DNA of 25,608 bases from the IMG/VR virus record IMGVR_UViG_3300048113_000776, positions 1 through 25,608 of that record; one strand, written 5' to 3'. This DNA comes from a virus. How positions within the stretch are numbered: position 1 is the first letter of the stretch; every line of letters begins with the position of its first letter. Shown here piece after piece: positions 8,552 through 16,985 of this stretch. The translations under genes and the position numbers were made by a program. The notes below the pieces were generated by a model that made no database searches, was not told the DNA's origin, and saw only the letters and a list, made by a program, of their open reading frames with translations.

Positions 8552-8582
8552 TTGACTATTGTCTAAATTTTATTTATATTTT
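8552..8582 (+). promoter_or_regulatory. Bacteroidota-type promoter for the outer-membrane/permease pair
   Basis: TTG at 8552-8554, 20-base spacer, TATATTTT at 8575-8582. This fits the Bacteroidota sigma-factor pattern (TTTG near -33, TAnnTTTG near -7). About 20 bases separate the -7 element from the ATG at 8603, giving a short A-rich leader. Confidence 0.65.
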
Positions 8583-8602
8583 ATCTAAATAAAAACATAT
8601 AC

Positions 8603-9460
8603 ATGCAAAAATTAATATTATCAATATTGTTAGTGTTAGGAACACATCAATTATCGGCACAATACTCGGGACGAGCACTTAGTAATGGTCAACAAGACAG
8701 TACACAAGTTAAAAAATTAAACGAGGTTGTAGTTACAGCCAAAAAGTATAGTCAATTCGAATTAGTGGGTGAGAATAACCAACCCGCTTGGACATTAGTA
8801 AGAAAATTTCCATCAACCAGAACTTATATTATGGTCCCTAAGGGTACTGTGATGTATGAAAAATGGTTCGATATGAGAACACCAAGAGGTGGTGACCCAA
8901 CAGAAGTTAGAATGAGAGATGAGATTGCATTTGGTCTAGCTAATAGATTAGAGTTGGATCTATATATTCACACAGTTTATAAATCTGATGGGTATGAATC
9001 TTCATACGGTTTCAGAGGGTTTTCGTGGGAGATAAGATACGCACTTGCCGAATGGGGTAAGATATGGGGTAATCCAACTTTGTACTTTGAACACAAATTA
9101 TTGGATGGTAAATACCAAGGTATAGAACCAAAACTACTTTTAGGTGATCGTATTGGTAAAAGAGGAATATGGGGCGTAAACTTAATTTATGAGGCGTATA
9201 CTGCACCAACACGAGAAGACCAAAAAAGAGAGTACGCTTATACCGCATCTTATGGTCAGGTAATAAATGATGATTTAACGATAGGTCTGTCTAACATGTT
9301 TAGACATAACGATGTAGATGGTTCAAATGAATGGTATGTTGGACCCGCACTACAATATAGATTTAACGGTAATGCATATGTAAACTTTGAATTACTGCCA
9401 GGTCTTAATGAAGATGCGAAGAAGTTTAGAAATACCATTATTTTTGGATGGAGATTCTAA
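8603..9460 (+). CDS. Bacteroidota-style outer-membrane beta-barrel protein
   Basis: A 285-residue protein with a signal peptide: basic start MQK, hydrophobic core LILSILLVLG, and probable cleavage after residue 19 (SA|Q), the usual Bacteroidota form. Mature residues 39-48, LNEVVVTAKK, match the plug-entry motif of Bacteroidota TonB-linked receptors, but there is no plug or 22-strand barrel. From about residue 100 on the chain alternates polar and hydrophobic residues with aromatic girdle positions (LDLYIHTVY, GVNLIYEAY, LTIGLSNMF, WYVGPALQYRF), typical of a 10-12 strand barrel. It ends in Phe (FGWRF), as outer-membrane barrels do. A phage copy would alter the infected cell's surface: uptake, superinfection exclusion or receptor masking are all possible. 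It overlaps the permease gene by 13 bases. Confidence 0.85.
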   Translation: MQKLILSILLVLGTHQLSAQYSGRALSNGQQDSTQVKKLNEVVVTAKKYSQFELVGENNQPAWTLVRKFPSTRTYIMVPKGTVMYEKWFDMRTPRGGDPTEVRMRDEIAFGLANRLELDLYIHTVYKSDGYESSYGFRGFSWEIRYALAEWGKIWGNPTLYFEHKLLDGKYQGIEPKLLLGDRIGKRGIWGVNLIYEAYTAPTREDQKREYAYTASYGQVINDDLTIGLSNMFRHNDVDGSNEWYVGPALQYRFNGNAYVNFELLPGLNEDAKKFRNTIIFGWRF

Positions 9461-10461
9461 TTAAAAACCAAGACTTCCTACTTTACTTAGGATTCATTAT
9501 GGTCATAACGGGAATCCTAAAAGAAAAGGGATACCTTACTGACGTATTTAGTCTTTTACTAAAGACAGTGAAATCAAAGAAAATAGTTTTATTTCTAATT
9601 TCACTATTTGGTGGGGTTTTACCGATACCTGGTAGGGTTGCGGTTTCTGCGGGAATACTCGATACAATTGCCCCAAAAGATAAGAGGGGTAGGGAGAATT
9701 ATGGTATCATAGATTACCTATCAACACACCACTATTACATATGGTCACCTTTAGAGAAAACGGTAATCATACCTATGGCGATATTAGGTGTAACTTATGG
9801 AGAACTAATCAATATATTGTATCCACTTTTAATTATATCTTTATTAGTTATATGTGGTTTTATATATAAATTTGAAGACGGTAATATAGAAATACCAAAA
9901 ATCCATAAGATCAATTATAAGAACGTTTATCTTATATTCTTACCGTTCATACTAACATTGGTATTATCGGGTCTTACGGATCGTTATTTACCTTTATTTT
10001 GTGGTTTTACTCTGTACTTAGTCAGTTACTCTAACTCGTGGGGTAAATTACTTAAACACGTCAATTGGAAATTGGTAATTAGTGTAGGGGTTGTGATTGT
10101 ATTTTCTAATTTCATATCTCAATACAATGAACAAATAAAAACATATTTAGAGGGGGTTACCACAACTTATAATATTTTTTTGGTTGGAGGTTTATGTTTC
10201 TTGAGTTCGTTCTTATTGGGGTCATCAGGTAAATACGCGGGAATAGTTTCAATAGTCAGCTCAATAGTGGGTATTGAATATTTTCTTTTCTTATTTACAA
10301 TGTGTTACTCAGGTTATTTATTATCTCCAACACATAAGTGTGTTTACATAGGACAACAATATTTTGGTACTCCCATAAAAAAATATATCTCATCCATTTC
10401 GGTATGGACAATAATTATGATAGTCTACAGTGTTTTAGACTTGACTTTTAAATTAAAATAA
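9448..10461 (+). CDS. DUF401-like multi-pass permease
   Basis: A 337-residue integral membrane protein with about 8-10 hydrophobic segments (roughly 9-27, 46-60, 103-139, 157-192, 207-223, 240-283, 317-333). Two family signatures of DUF401, a group related to ion-transporter-superfamily permeases, are visible: GGVLPIPGRVAVSAG (54-68), a probable re-entrant loop, and GYLLSPTHKCVYIGQQYFG near the end, resembling the SPxHxC...YF motif. Substrates of DUF401 proteins are not established. The ATG lies inside the last codons of the outer-membrane barrel gene, so the two are translationally coupled and may work together across the two membranes. Inner-membrane location is expected. It is an unusual phage cargo gene and probably host-derived. 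Confidence 0.8.
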   Translation: MEILIKNQDFLLYLGFIMVITGILKEKGYLTDVFSLLLKTVKSKKIVLFLISLFGGVLPIPGRVAVSAGILDTIAPKDKRGRENYGIIDYLSTHHYYIWSPLEKTVIIPMAILGVTYGELINILYPLLIISLLVICGFIYKFEDGNIEIPKIHKINYKNVYLIFLPFILTLVLSGLTDRYLPLFCGFTLYLVSYSNSWGKLLKHVNWKLVISVGVVIVFSNFISQYNEQIKTYLEGVTTTYNIFLVGGLCFLSSFLLGSSGKYAGIVSIVSSIVGIEYFLFLFTMCYSGYLLSPTHKCVYIGQQYFGTPIKKYISSISVWTIIMIVYSVLDLTFKLK

Positions 10462-10471
10462 ACTATATTTC
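10441..10471 (+). promoter_or_regulatory. Bacteroidota-type promoter for the 147-residue protein
   Basis: TTG at 10441-10443 (inside the end of the permease gene), 20 bases, TATATTTC at 10464-10471. The spacing is the same as at 8552, 18605 and 23981. About 15 bases lie between the -7 element and the ATG at 10487. Confidence 0.55.
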
Positions 10472-10486
10472 TAAAAAAATAACATT

Positions 10487-10930
10487 ATGTCAACAAAGTT
10501 AACAATCGATCAAATCTTACAATTAGATGCAGAAATAAACGGATATACCAATCCTCAAAATGGTGAAGTTATCTATGAAGGTTTTGCATCACAACCATTA
10601 TCAATTCTTTTAAAATACGAACTCAGAGAATTGTCTGATAAATTAAAAGAAGAAAGAACTAAGGTTGATGAATTAAGAAACGAACTAATTGAAAAATTTG
10701 GTGAAAAAACTGAAGAGGGTGGTATACAAATTACTCCTACAGTAGAACAAAAAAAGGGAAAGAAAACAGAAACGGTTAAAAATCCTAAGTATGTAGAATT
10801 CTTGAATGAATATAATAAGTTACTATCTAAGGAGATAGAGTTGGATCATCCTGTAATCACTAAAGAAGATCTTAAAGATGCGGGTAAAACCAAAGACCAA
10901 TATAACATCCTATTTAATTTGGTAGGATAA
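10487..10930 (+). CDS. Small coiled-coil phage protein, function unknown
   Basis: A 147-residue protein. The N-terminus has a conserved-looking patch, LDAEINGYTNPQNGEVIYEG, followed by a long charged helix (about 45-75, with LSDKLKEERTKVDELRNELI) that should form a coiled coil, a Lys-rich linker, and a second helix at NPKYVEFLNEYNKLLSKEIEL. I recall similar small proteins in other marine phages but no function. It has its own promoter-like site and ends 2 bases before the convergent stop of the glycosyltransferase operon. There is no clear terminator between the two. Confidence 0.75.
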   Translation: MSTKLTIDQILQLDAEINGYTNPQNGEVIYEGFASQPLSILLKYELRELSDKLKEERTKVDELRNELIEKFGEKTEEGGIQITPTVEQKKGKKTETVKNPKYVEFLNEYNKLLSKEIELDHPVITKEDLKDAGKTKDQYNILFNLVG

Positions 10931-10931
10931 A

Positions 10932-12032
10932 TTAAACTTTTCTTTTAATCACAATTTTCAAATTTCCGATTTGATATTCCCCTACATCGTAGTGTGGAAT
11001 TGATAATCGGATTTTGTTTATTACATGAAGATCTTCTTCGTTCATTGGTTCGGTCTCGATTATCGTAACATCCACCATATCAGTTAATAGAAATTTAGAT
11101 CTTAAATCGTAGTTGGTATTAGGTTGTTCGTTTGCAATATATTCAGTGGGTGTGGTACCCCCTAAATACAATTTATCAAAATAAGGTTCCAACTTATATA
11201 GGTGTCTATCACTCCTCAATTTAATACCCATATTAAAAGTGGGGTAATTAAAAATTTCGTCCTCCCAATAATACAGTTCATTAAAAGTGGGTATGGTAAT
11301 CCCCCATTTACGTATAAAGTTACGTATGTTTCTGTGTTCACTTAATTTACTTTCTTCGGACCTTAATACTCTACTGGTTTTAGAAACAAAATGATATACT
11401 ACGGCACATTCAGTTGTTTTAAGTAGGTAACCCTTTAATTTGGCTCTAATAATGAAATCATCATCTTCACAGAAAAAAGGGTCAAAAGTAAAACCATCGA
11501 ATAAACCAACATCAATAAATGTTTTCTTATAACCCGACATAAAAAATGTGGCCCCATTAACTAATTCCTTTCTTTCCTTAACTTTGTCAACGTATTGATC
11601 AAACAAGTGGTAATTAAAATCATTAAACCCTCTACCCAATTCTAATATAACTTTACCAGGTCTCTTATGTCCCTTAAAAATAGGGGGTTCAATAGTGGTA
11701 TATGTGATGAGAGACTTTTCATCAATTAGTTCTGATAAATTCTCTAAAAAATTCTTACCGATCACCATATCATTATGAATCAAAACCAATTTATCAGTAT
11801 CAACTAACTTGATCGCCGAATTATAATTGTCTGAGAAAGTTAATTGATCGTCATCATGTATGTAGGAAAGGTTATCATCATCCAAAGACTGTAACCAATC
11901 TAATGTACCATCCGTAGACCCACCACTACTAATAACCATAGGGGCATCAGGGTATATATCCCTAATCCTTTTATGTGTATTCTTAGTATAATCTAAGTTA
12001 TTAAAAACGGCAAGTACTAAAGAGATATCCAT
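10932..12032 (-). CDS. GT2-family glycosyltransferase
   Basis: A 366-residue protein. The N-terminal GT-A nucleotide-binding fold is clear: ISLVLAVFNNLDYT at the start, SSGGSTDGT in place of the usual DNxSxDGT, DDDQLTFSDNYNSAI, and LIHNDMVIG as a degenerate metal-binding DxD site. FFCEDDDFIIRAKLKGY fits the ED acceptor-site motif of GT2 enzymes. The C-terminal 100 residues are not recognised. It transfers a sugar from a nucleotide donor, probably onto a glycan. It is the last gene of the operon; its start overlaps the stop of the DUF3431 gene by one base. Confidence 0.85.
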   Translation of the reverse strand: MDISLVLAVFNNLDYTKNTHKRIRDIYPDAPMVISSGGSTDGTLDWLQSLDDDNLSYIHDDDQLTFSDNYNSAIKLVDTDKLVLIHNDMVIGKNFLENLSELIDEKSLITYTTIEPPIFKGHKRPGKVILELGRGFNDFNYHLFDQYVDKVKERKELVNGATFFMSGYKKTFIDVGLFDGFTFDPFFCEDDDFIIRAKLKGYLLKTTECAVVYHFVSKTSRVLRSEESKLSEHRNIRNFIRKWGITIPTFNELYYWEDEIFNYPTFNMGIKLRSDRHLYKLEPYFDKLYLGGTTPTEYIANEQPNTNYDLRSKFLLTDMVDVTIIETEPMNEEDLHVINKIRLSIPHYDVGEYQIGNLKIVIKRKV

Positions 12033-12634
12033 TACTTATTGGTGTTATCGAATATTGAAATGAATAGTCGTTCGAAGATCCACGGACCTAATACTTTATT
12101 GACACATAATTCATTAGCCCTTTTATAAAACTCCACACTTCTCATTCTGATAGTGTCTCTACTAACCGCAAATATTGCACCGGCGGTAAATGGATATAGT
12201 TCAAGAGGTGGATTTTCAAATAGTTCTACCCAAACACCATTTATGTCCATACCTCCGTGATGGGGAGTCCCGTTTGGTCTCGAATGTAAAACTCTTTTAA
12301 AGGGTCCATCACTAAAAAATAGTAACTCATTAGGTTTTTCAAAAACCACTGATTTGGTAATATTTGGAAACTCTTTTAAAACCTCTTTGTAATTTCTAAC
12401 GTGATCAAATGGGTGTCCTTGAGTAAAGAATACCCACTCACCTAAATTATCATAATTTTTTATTATGTGGGTTAGATAGGTGTTACCTTCTCGACCAACG
12501 TTAGGTAAATTAATTGAACCTTCGATAGGTTCCCCTTTATTATATAAGAAAATTCTATAATCAGAAAACTCTGATAACCAAGATATGTCTTCTCTATATC
12601 TACTTACTATTAAATCACCTTTGTAGTTCATCAT
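12032..12634 (-). CDS. DUF3431-family protein
   Basis: A 200-residue protein. Motifs of DUF3431 are clear: LIVSRYREDISWLSEF at 8-23, LPNVGREGNTYLTHII about 43-58, then YDNLGEWVFFTQGHPFDH. The C-terminal part has a GG-x-D context and FTAGAIFAVSRDTIR, which resembles the acceptor side of glycosyltransferase-like enzymes. DUF3431 is best known from fungal and other eukaryotic proteins and is often found beside glycosyltransferases; its reaction is not established. It overlaps the upstream GT2 gene by 20 bases. The start is MM, so either Met may be used. Confidence 0.85.
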   Translation of the reverse strand: MMNYKGDLIVSRYREDISWLSEFSDYRIFLYNKGEPIEGSINLPNVGREGNTYLTHIIKNYDNLGEWVFFTQGHPFDHVRNYKEVLKEFPNITKSVVFEKPNELLFFSDGPFKRVLHSRPNGTPHHGGMDINGVWVELFENPPLELYPFTAGAIFAVSRDTIRMRSVEFYKRANELCVNKVLGPWIFERLFISIFDNTNK

Positions 12635-13244
12635 AATAGTTATTTTGTTTTTCTTGTTTCTTAATATCTTTATGATGTATTAGTGAAAATGTTTCGTCCT
12701 CAGGTAAGTTGGTGTACGTGTTATAGTTTACTAACCTTTCATGTACCTTACCATACCATCTTATCCTACCCTCTCTTTTCCATATTCTTGTTTGTGTGTC
12801 AGGAAAATTAACCCATCCTTTTGAGTTTACATTCCATCCCCACTTCTTAATGTGCTCTTCCGTCAAACCCTCAACAGTGTTTACTCTTGAAATTAAGAAT
12901 ACTTCGTTTTTAGGGTTGGCCTCAAGTATCGTTGGTAGGTAATTAATTAAATTTGTATGAGGCATTTCATCTGCATCGATTTGAAAAATATAATCACCGT
13001 TACAGTAATCTGAAAGTTCATTCTTCCACTCACCAAAATGACCTTCAAAGAAACCTCTCCACATTTGGAAGTTAGGTAACTTATTATGTTTAATTAACCA
13101 TTCAGCAATCTCCTCAGAACCATTTTTATGATCGTACAAAATGACTATCTCATCTTTAGGTCTTTTAATTCTAAGTAGAAATTCAACCAATCGTTTTATT
13201 TCCTCGAATTCATTACAGACAGTTATAGCATAACTAATTTTCAT
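12615..13244 (-). CDS. GT2-family glycosyltransferase, short
   Basis: A 209-residue protein. It starts ISYAITVCNEFEEIKRLVEFL, a GT2 first strand and helix, and has DEIVILYDHKNGSEE and the metal site FQIDADEMPHTN with an intact DAD. NFPDTQTRIWKREGRIRWYGKVHERL resembles the family of small GT2 enzymes that add sugars to lipid- or protein-linked glycans, where a GKVHE segment is typical. There is no membrane segment. It sits directly after the epimerase gene (adjacent stop and start). Confidence 0.85.
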   Translation of the reverse strand: MKISYAITVCNEFEEIKRLVEFLLRIKRPKDEIVILYDHKNGSEEIAEWLIKHNKLPNFQMWRGFFEGHFGEWKNELSDYCNGDYIFQIDADEMPHTNLINYLPTILEANPKNEVFLISRVNTVEGLTEEHIKKWGWNVNSKGWVNFPDTQTRIWKREGRIRWYGKVHERLVNYNTYTNLPEDETFSLIHHKDIKKQEKQNNYYDELQR

Positions 13245-14093
13245 CTATAAGGTTTTTATATAGTCTTCCAATCTATCTTTAGGTGACCAACCTAATTTAT
13301 TTAAAGTATCGTCATTCTCTCTTTTAGTGGATCTATAATTACCTGGTTGATCAGGTATATTAATTTTTGGGTGATCACCAAACCTTTCAGTAAACATATT
13401 GTAAACTTGATTTATTGAGTAATTCATACCTGTTCCTAATTCCCATGCATCTTCATGTTTTTCATTTCCTGTACCCACTTTATAAAGTGCGTCAACGATG
13501 TCAATAACATGAGTGAAATCTCTTCTTTGTTCCCCATCACCAACTATCGTAATAGGTTCCCCTTTTGATACTTGGTGTCTCCATATACCTATCACTGCAG
13601 CCCATGTACCATCCACCAATTCGTTAGGACCATACACGTTATAAAATCTACAGATCTCGAAGTCACAACCATAAGCGGTTCTGTACATTTTGAATATATC
13701 TTCACCTGTTCTCTTATAAGTTGCGTACGGAGATGTTTGAGGGTTGCACCATCTTGAGGAGGAACCCGCATAAACCACTTTAATATTGTTTTCCTTAGCC
13801 CAATCAGCAACATACTGACAACCACCAGCATTAACTCTAAATGTTTCAGTAGGGTCATCAAACGAGGGTTGTATTCTTGACAACGCAGCTAAATGATAAC
13901 ATATATCAAAATTACCACCTATCGAATTGATTTGTTCGATGTCATTGTAATGGTAATCACACCCATCTATTTCGTATTCTTTTAATCCCGTAGATAGGTC
14001 ATCAATTGAGGACACTTCGTGACCCTCATCCATTAATCTACTGATTAAATTGGAACCAATAAACCCGTTCCCTCCTGTTACTAAAATTTTCAT
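13245..14093 (-). CDS. NAD-dependent sugar-nucleotide epimerase/dehydratase (extended SDR)
   Basis: A 282-residue protein, slightly short for the family (about 310-340). The NAD(P)-binding Rossmann motif is GGNGFIG (G7, G10, G13), followed by DDLSTG (31-36), DICYHLAA (63-70), the SSS active-site strand (111-113) and the catalytic YATYK (Y123, K127). Later motifs RFYNVYGP, VGDGEQRRDFTHVID and the Tyr-containing C-terminus are typical of GalE/Gmd/RmlB-type enzymes. It probably makes or converts a nucleotide sugar used by the four glycosyltransferases around it. The exact substrate cannot be told. UDP-glucose/GlcNAc 4-epimerase or a GDP-sugar epimerase are the best guesses. Confidence 0.9.
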   Translation of the reverse strand: MKILVTGGNGFIGSNLISRLMDEGHEVSSIDDLSTGLKEYEIDGCDYHYNDIEQINSIGGNFDICYHLAALSRIQPSFDDPTETFRVNAGGCQYVADWAKENNIKVVYAGSSSRWCNPQTSPYATYKRTGEDIFKMYRTAYGCDFEICRFYNVYGPNELVDGTWAAVIGIWRHQVSKGEPITIVGDGEQRRDFTHVIDIVDALYKVGTGNEKHEDAWELGTGMNYSINQVYNMFTERFGDHPKINIPDQPGNYRSTKRENDDTLNKLGWSPKDRLEDYIKTL

Positions 14094-14097
14094 ACTA

Positions 14098-15360
14098 TTA
14101 ATCTATTTTTTTTAATTCAGGTAAAACCAATTTAGTTTTCTTTGGTTTAACCTCGTTTATTATTACTGTTTTTAAAATTTCTTCAAATCTAATTGTTGTG
14201 GACTCTAATGAGAAGTTTTCATTATTTTCATCTCTGAGTATTTTAGATTTATCTAAAAATTCATCGTACTTCTCTTCTACTATTTTAAAGACCTCAACAA
14301 CCTCATTGTAATTACACGTAAACCATTTTGACTCTTTAAGTATAAAATCATCGGCAGCACTCTCATGTACTTTAGTTAATTTACCTCCTAACATTATTGC
14401 CTTATCCATCGGTAAGAAATCCTTATGTCCTGACCAGTTAGATGCAATAATTGGTTTACCCGTCATGGAAAATTCTAATAGGGGTCTACCAAAACCCTCA
14501 CCCTTTGTTAGTGTTACCATAGATTTTACTTTGGGGTGATTATACAAATCATTCATCTCATCATCAGTTAGTTGACCAAATAATAGATATACGTTAGGTG
14601 GGTTACTGTAGGTTGATGTAATTCTTTGTATTTTTTTTCTCATAACTTCCCTTTGTTTAATAGAGAAGTTAGCACTAGACGTCTTTAAAATCAATCCTGG
14701 TGCGTCTTCCACATCATTGAATGATTCACAAAAACATTTAATTAACATACCCACATCTTTTCTATCTTGACCGAGATCACCCTTCAACCAATGACCAACA
14801 AACAAATAATTAAAATCGTTTTCTAATTCTAATTTTAAGTTGGATTCTTTTTCATAGTATATTGAAGTGTCCACACCTTCATGAAGAACGTCTAAATCTA
14901 CGTTTACTTTATGTTGAGATATTAATTTACCTGTGACCTTATCTGTTTCATTATAAACTGTTTGTAATAACACATCTCTCGAAAACGTCGATGTGGTTAT
15001 AACTTTATCCATCCTATTTATCCCATCTATCCACTCCTTAGGTGCTGCGGTGGTCTCTATCCCTGCGGTTATACCAATATTGTACTTACCTTTTCTTTGA
15101 AATTCATTAGGTACGGTGACTTGAACATATATGTCAGGATGAAAATCTAAACTATCTATTATGTTCTCTTCGATCCAAGAATGAAATAGATTAACTTCAG
15201 GTTCTAATGCGGTCATAGGGGTCTTTCCCCAATTACAACTATCAATGTAGATATCGAATTTATCCATATCATATAAGGACTTCAATAAATCTCTTGAATG
15301 TGAACCGTAACCACTTAAAGTTTTGACTGGTCCTCTAAATAATAGTTTCTGTTTAATCAT
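14098..15360 (-). CDS. GT4-like (GT-B fold) glycosyltransferase
   Basis: A 420-residue protein. N-terminal domain start LLFRGPVKTLSGYGSHSRDLL has the Gly-rich acceptor-binding loop. GITAGIETT and KVITTSTFSRDVL lead to LHEGVDTSIY, the inter-domain switch typical of GT4. The C-terminal donor domain has FLFVGH-like YLFVGHWLKGD and the EX7E motif EGFGRPLLE (E288, E296), followed by GKPIIASNWSG. It probably adds hexoses from NDP-sugars. It lies between the 78-residue unknown and the epimerase in an operon with gaps of 4-6 bases. Confidence 0.88.
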   Translation of the reverse strand: MIKQKLLFRGPVKTLSGYGSHSRDLLKSLYDMDKFDIYIDSCNWGKTPMTALEPEVNLFHSWIEENIIDSLDFHPDIYVQVTVPNEFQRKGKYNIGITAGIETTAAPKEWIDGINRMDKVITTSTFSRDVLLQTVYNETDKVTGKLISQHKVNVDLDVLHEGVDTSIYYEKESNLKLELENDFNYLFVGHWLKGDLGQDRKDVGMLIKCFCESFNDVEDAPGLILKTSSANFSIKQREVMRKKIQRITSTYSNPPNVYLLFGQLTDDEMNDLYNHPKVKSMVTLTKGEGFGRPLLEFSMTGKPIIASNWSGHKDFLPMDKAIMLGGKLTKVHESAADDFILKESKWFTCNYNEVVEVFKIVEEKYDEFLDKSKILRDENNENFSLESTTIRFEEILKTVIINEVKPKKTKLVLPELKKID

Positions 15361-15366
15361 GTTGAT

Positions 15367-15603
15367 TTAATCTTCGGTTTGTTTATTTATAAACTCTTGA
15401 GGAAAATATTTCGTTAAGGTTGATAATTTATCATCAGCATCAACCAACATTGATAACGCCTCCTCTGCGTTTTTATAGAAGTCACCTGTTGAGTGATCCC
15501 CAATACCTGATCCTTTGTTACCTAAAAGATCTAAAGTTAATAACGCTTTTGATTTTTCTGCCAAGGCGTTAGTTCTTAGCATATCGATTAATTTAGTGTT
15601 CAT
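15367..15603 (-). CDS. Small unknown protein inside glycosyltransferase operon
   Basis: A 78-residue protein with a helical N-terminus (LIDMLRTNALAEKSKALLTLDLL), a central GIGDHSTGDFY and a second helix EEALSMLVDADDKLSTLTKYF. It has no catalytic motif or membrane segment. Gaps to the genes on either side are 2 and 6 bases, so it is made with the glycosyltransferases. It could be a small partner or chaperone of a GT-B enzyme, or a structural protein that happens to lie here. I do not recognise a named family. Confidence 0.7.
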   Translation of the reverse strand: MNTKLIDMLRTNALAEKSKALLTLDLLGNKGSGIGDHSTGDFYKNAEEALSMLVDADDKLSTLTKYFPQEFINKQTED

Positions 15604-15605
15604 AG

Positions 15606-16982
15606 TTATGTTATTTTAAATAATTCAAAATTTTTCTTAGGTGTGAATTTAGTTAAGGCGTTCTCCATACCTTTAATTAATGATTCACACATAGTTTTAG
15701 TTGAAAAGTTCTTTATCATGTATTTTCTACCTACAAGACCTCTTCTTTTTCTTTCCTCTCTACCTAAATCGTACATCTTCTGTATTGATGAAACAACATC
15801 ATAATGATTTATCCTATCATCAAATATGTAAGGTGTATTAATTGACCCGTTAAGAGTTGTAGATGCGGGCCACACAGGACTAACCCACTCACCGTGAGTA
15901 ACTTTATCTTCCCATTTTTTAGGATCATGAAGTGTACCTATATCAATGTAATCACCTGCAGTTAGTGGTTTACCATCTAATTTAAAACCACATTGATCTT
16001 GTAATCCACCAGTGACGTTTACTATTATTGGGGTACCCGACATTACAGACTCTGCGGTGGTTAGACCAAAACCTTCATTGTTAGCAATGTTTATTGTACA
16101 ATCTACTGTGTTGTATATTCTATTTAATTTATCCTGATCGAATTTATCGTTGGTGAATTTAACATCATACTTAGGACATAATTCATTGACGACAGCAACC
16201 AAGTCAGTACCGTTTTTATCTATTGACCTTGTATGCATCAGGAGTAAACACTTACTCGCATCCTCTTCTGAAAGAGTATCACAAAATGTTTTGTATGAAT
16301 AAATTACATCAGATGGTTGTTTACGTTTGATGTTTCTGTTATTAAAGAATAATATGAAATCATAGTCTTTGTCACCATGAATAAATTTTTTCATCTCATC
16401 ATCAACCTCTACGGGTTTGAATGTGTCTGGATTTATACCGTGAGGTACGTAACTTACCTGCCACTTTTTCAATGGGTTGTGAGTACTTTCCCTTTTAGAC
16501 ATACCAACTCTATTAACAATTCCATAGGTTTGTTTGGAGATACACCCCAACCAATCACAAGATTCATAGTAATCTCTATTGTAATAAGGATCTGGTAAAT
16601 CGTCCCATATATGATAAAAGAAAATTGGTACTTGTTGTCTTATTTCATGTTCGTTATCGTACAACCATTGCCAGTAATGTGGGTCAGTAAAATGTAATAT
16701 TGCGTCAGGTTTCTCTATAGAGATTAATTCTCTTAACCTTTCGATATTACCATAACCATTAGATGGGTATATTTTTACATTTGCATCTTTGACACCAGTT
16801 TTATTTCTAACATCATTATTAAGATCTACAATCTTACCGAATTCAGGGTGTTTTATTGCCGCACCTAATTGAACCCAATCAAATTTATCGACTGTACCGA
16901 TAACCATCTCTTTTGACATGGTCGCCACACCTGAAGTCATTCTCATGTCGTCAGATAAAAGTAAAATCTTTTTCTTACTCAT
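15606..16982 (-). CDS. GT4-like (GT-B fold) glycosyltransferase, large
   Basis: A 458-residue protein. It starts KKILLLSDDMRMTSGVATMS, with the acceptor-binding loop of GT4 enzymes, and continues with KPDAILHFTDPHYW, FFYHIWDDLPDPYYN and VSYVPHGINPDTFKP (the domain-switch region). The donor domain has FNNRNIKRKQPSD, then NNEGFGLTTAESVMSGTP with EX7E (E303, E311) and an IIVNVTGG strand. The C-terminal tail (about 60 residues) is basic. It is the first enzyme of the operon, 3 bases after the ribbon-helix-helix-like gene. It is probably involved in building a glycan on virion or host surface. Confidence 0.88.
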   Translation of the reverse strand: MSKKKILLLSDDMRMTSGVATMSKEMVIGTVDKFDWVQLGAAIKHPEFGKIVDLNNDVRNKTGVKDANVKIYPSNGYGNIERLRELISIEKPDAILHFTDPHYWQWLYDNEHEIRQQVPIFFYHIWDDLPDPYYNRDYYESCDWLGCISKQTYGIVNRVGMSKRESTHNPLKKWQVSYVPHGINPDTFKPVEVDDEMKKFIHGDKDYDFILFFNNRNIKRKQPSDVIYSYKTFCDTLSEEDASKCLLLMHTRSIDKNGTDLVAVVNELCPKYDVKFTNDKFDQDKLNRIYNTVDCTINIANNEGFGLTTAESVMSGTPIIVNVTGGLQDQCGFKLDGKPLTAGDYIDIGTLHDPKKWEDKVTHGEWVSPVWPASTTLNGSINTPYIFDDRINHYDVVSSIQKMYDLGREERKRRGLVGRKYMIKNFSTKTMCESLIKGMENALTKFTPKKNFELFKIT

Positions 16983-16985
16983 AAA

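Noticed and set aside
9012-9438. Antisense open frames opposite the outer-membrane gene
   Set aside because: They have no ribosome or promoter context and low-complexity translations, and they lie entirely within a convincing gene on the other strand. The same holds for frames opposite 13572-13861, 16377-16598, 20298-20579, 22684-23028 and 24371-25021.
10928-10949. Bidirectional terminator between the convergent genes
   Set aside because: The only inverted repeat is a weak AT-only ATTAAA/TTTAAT pair that overlaps coding sequence.
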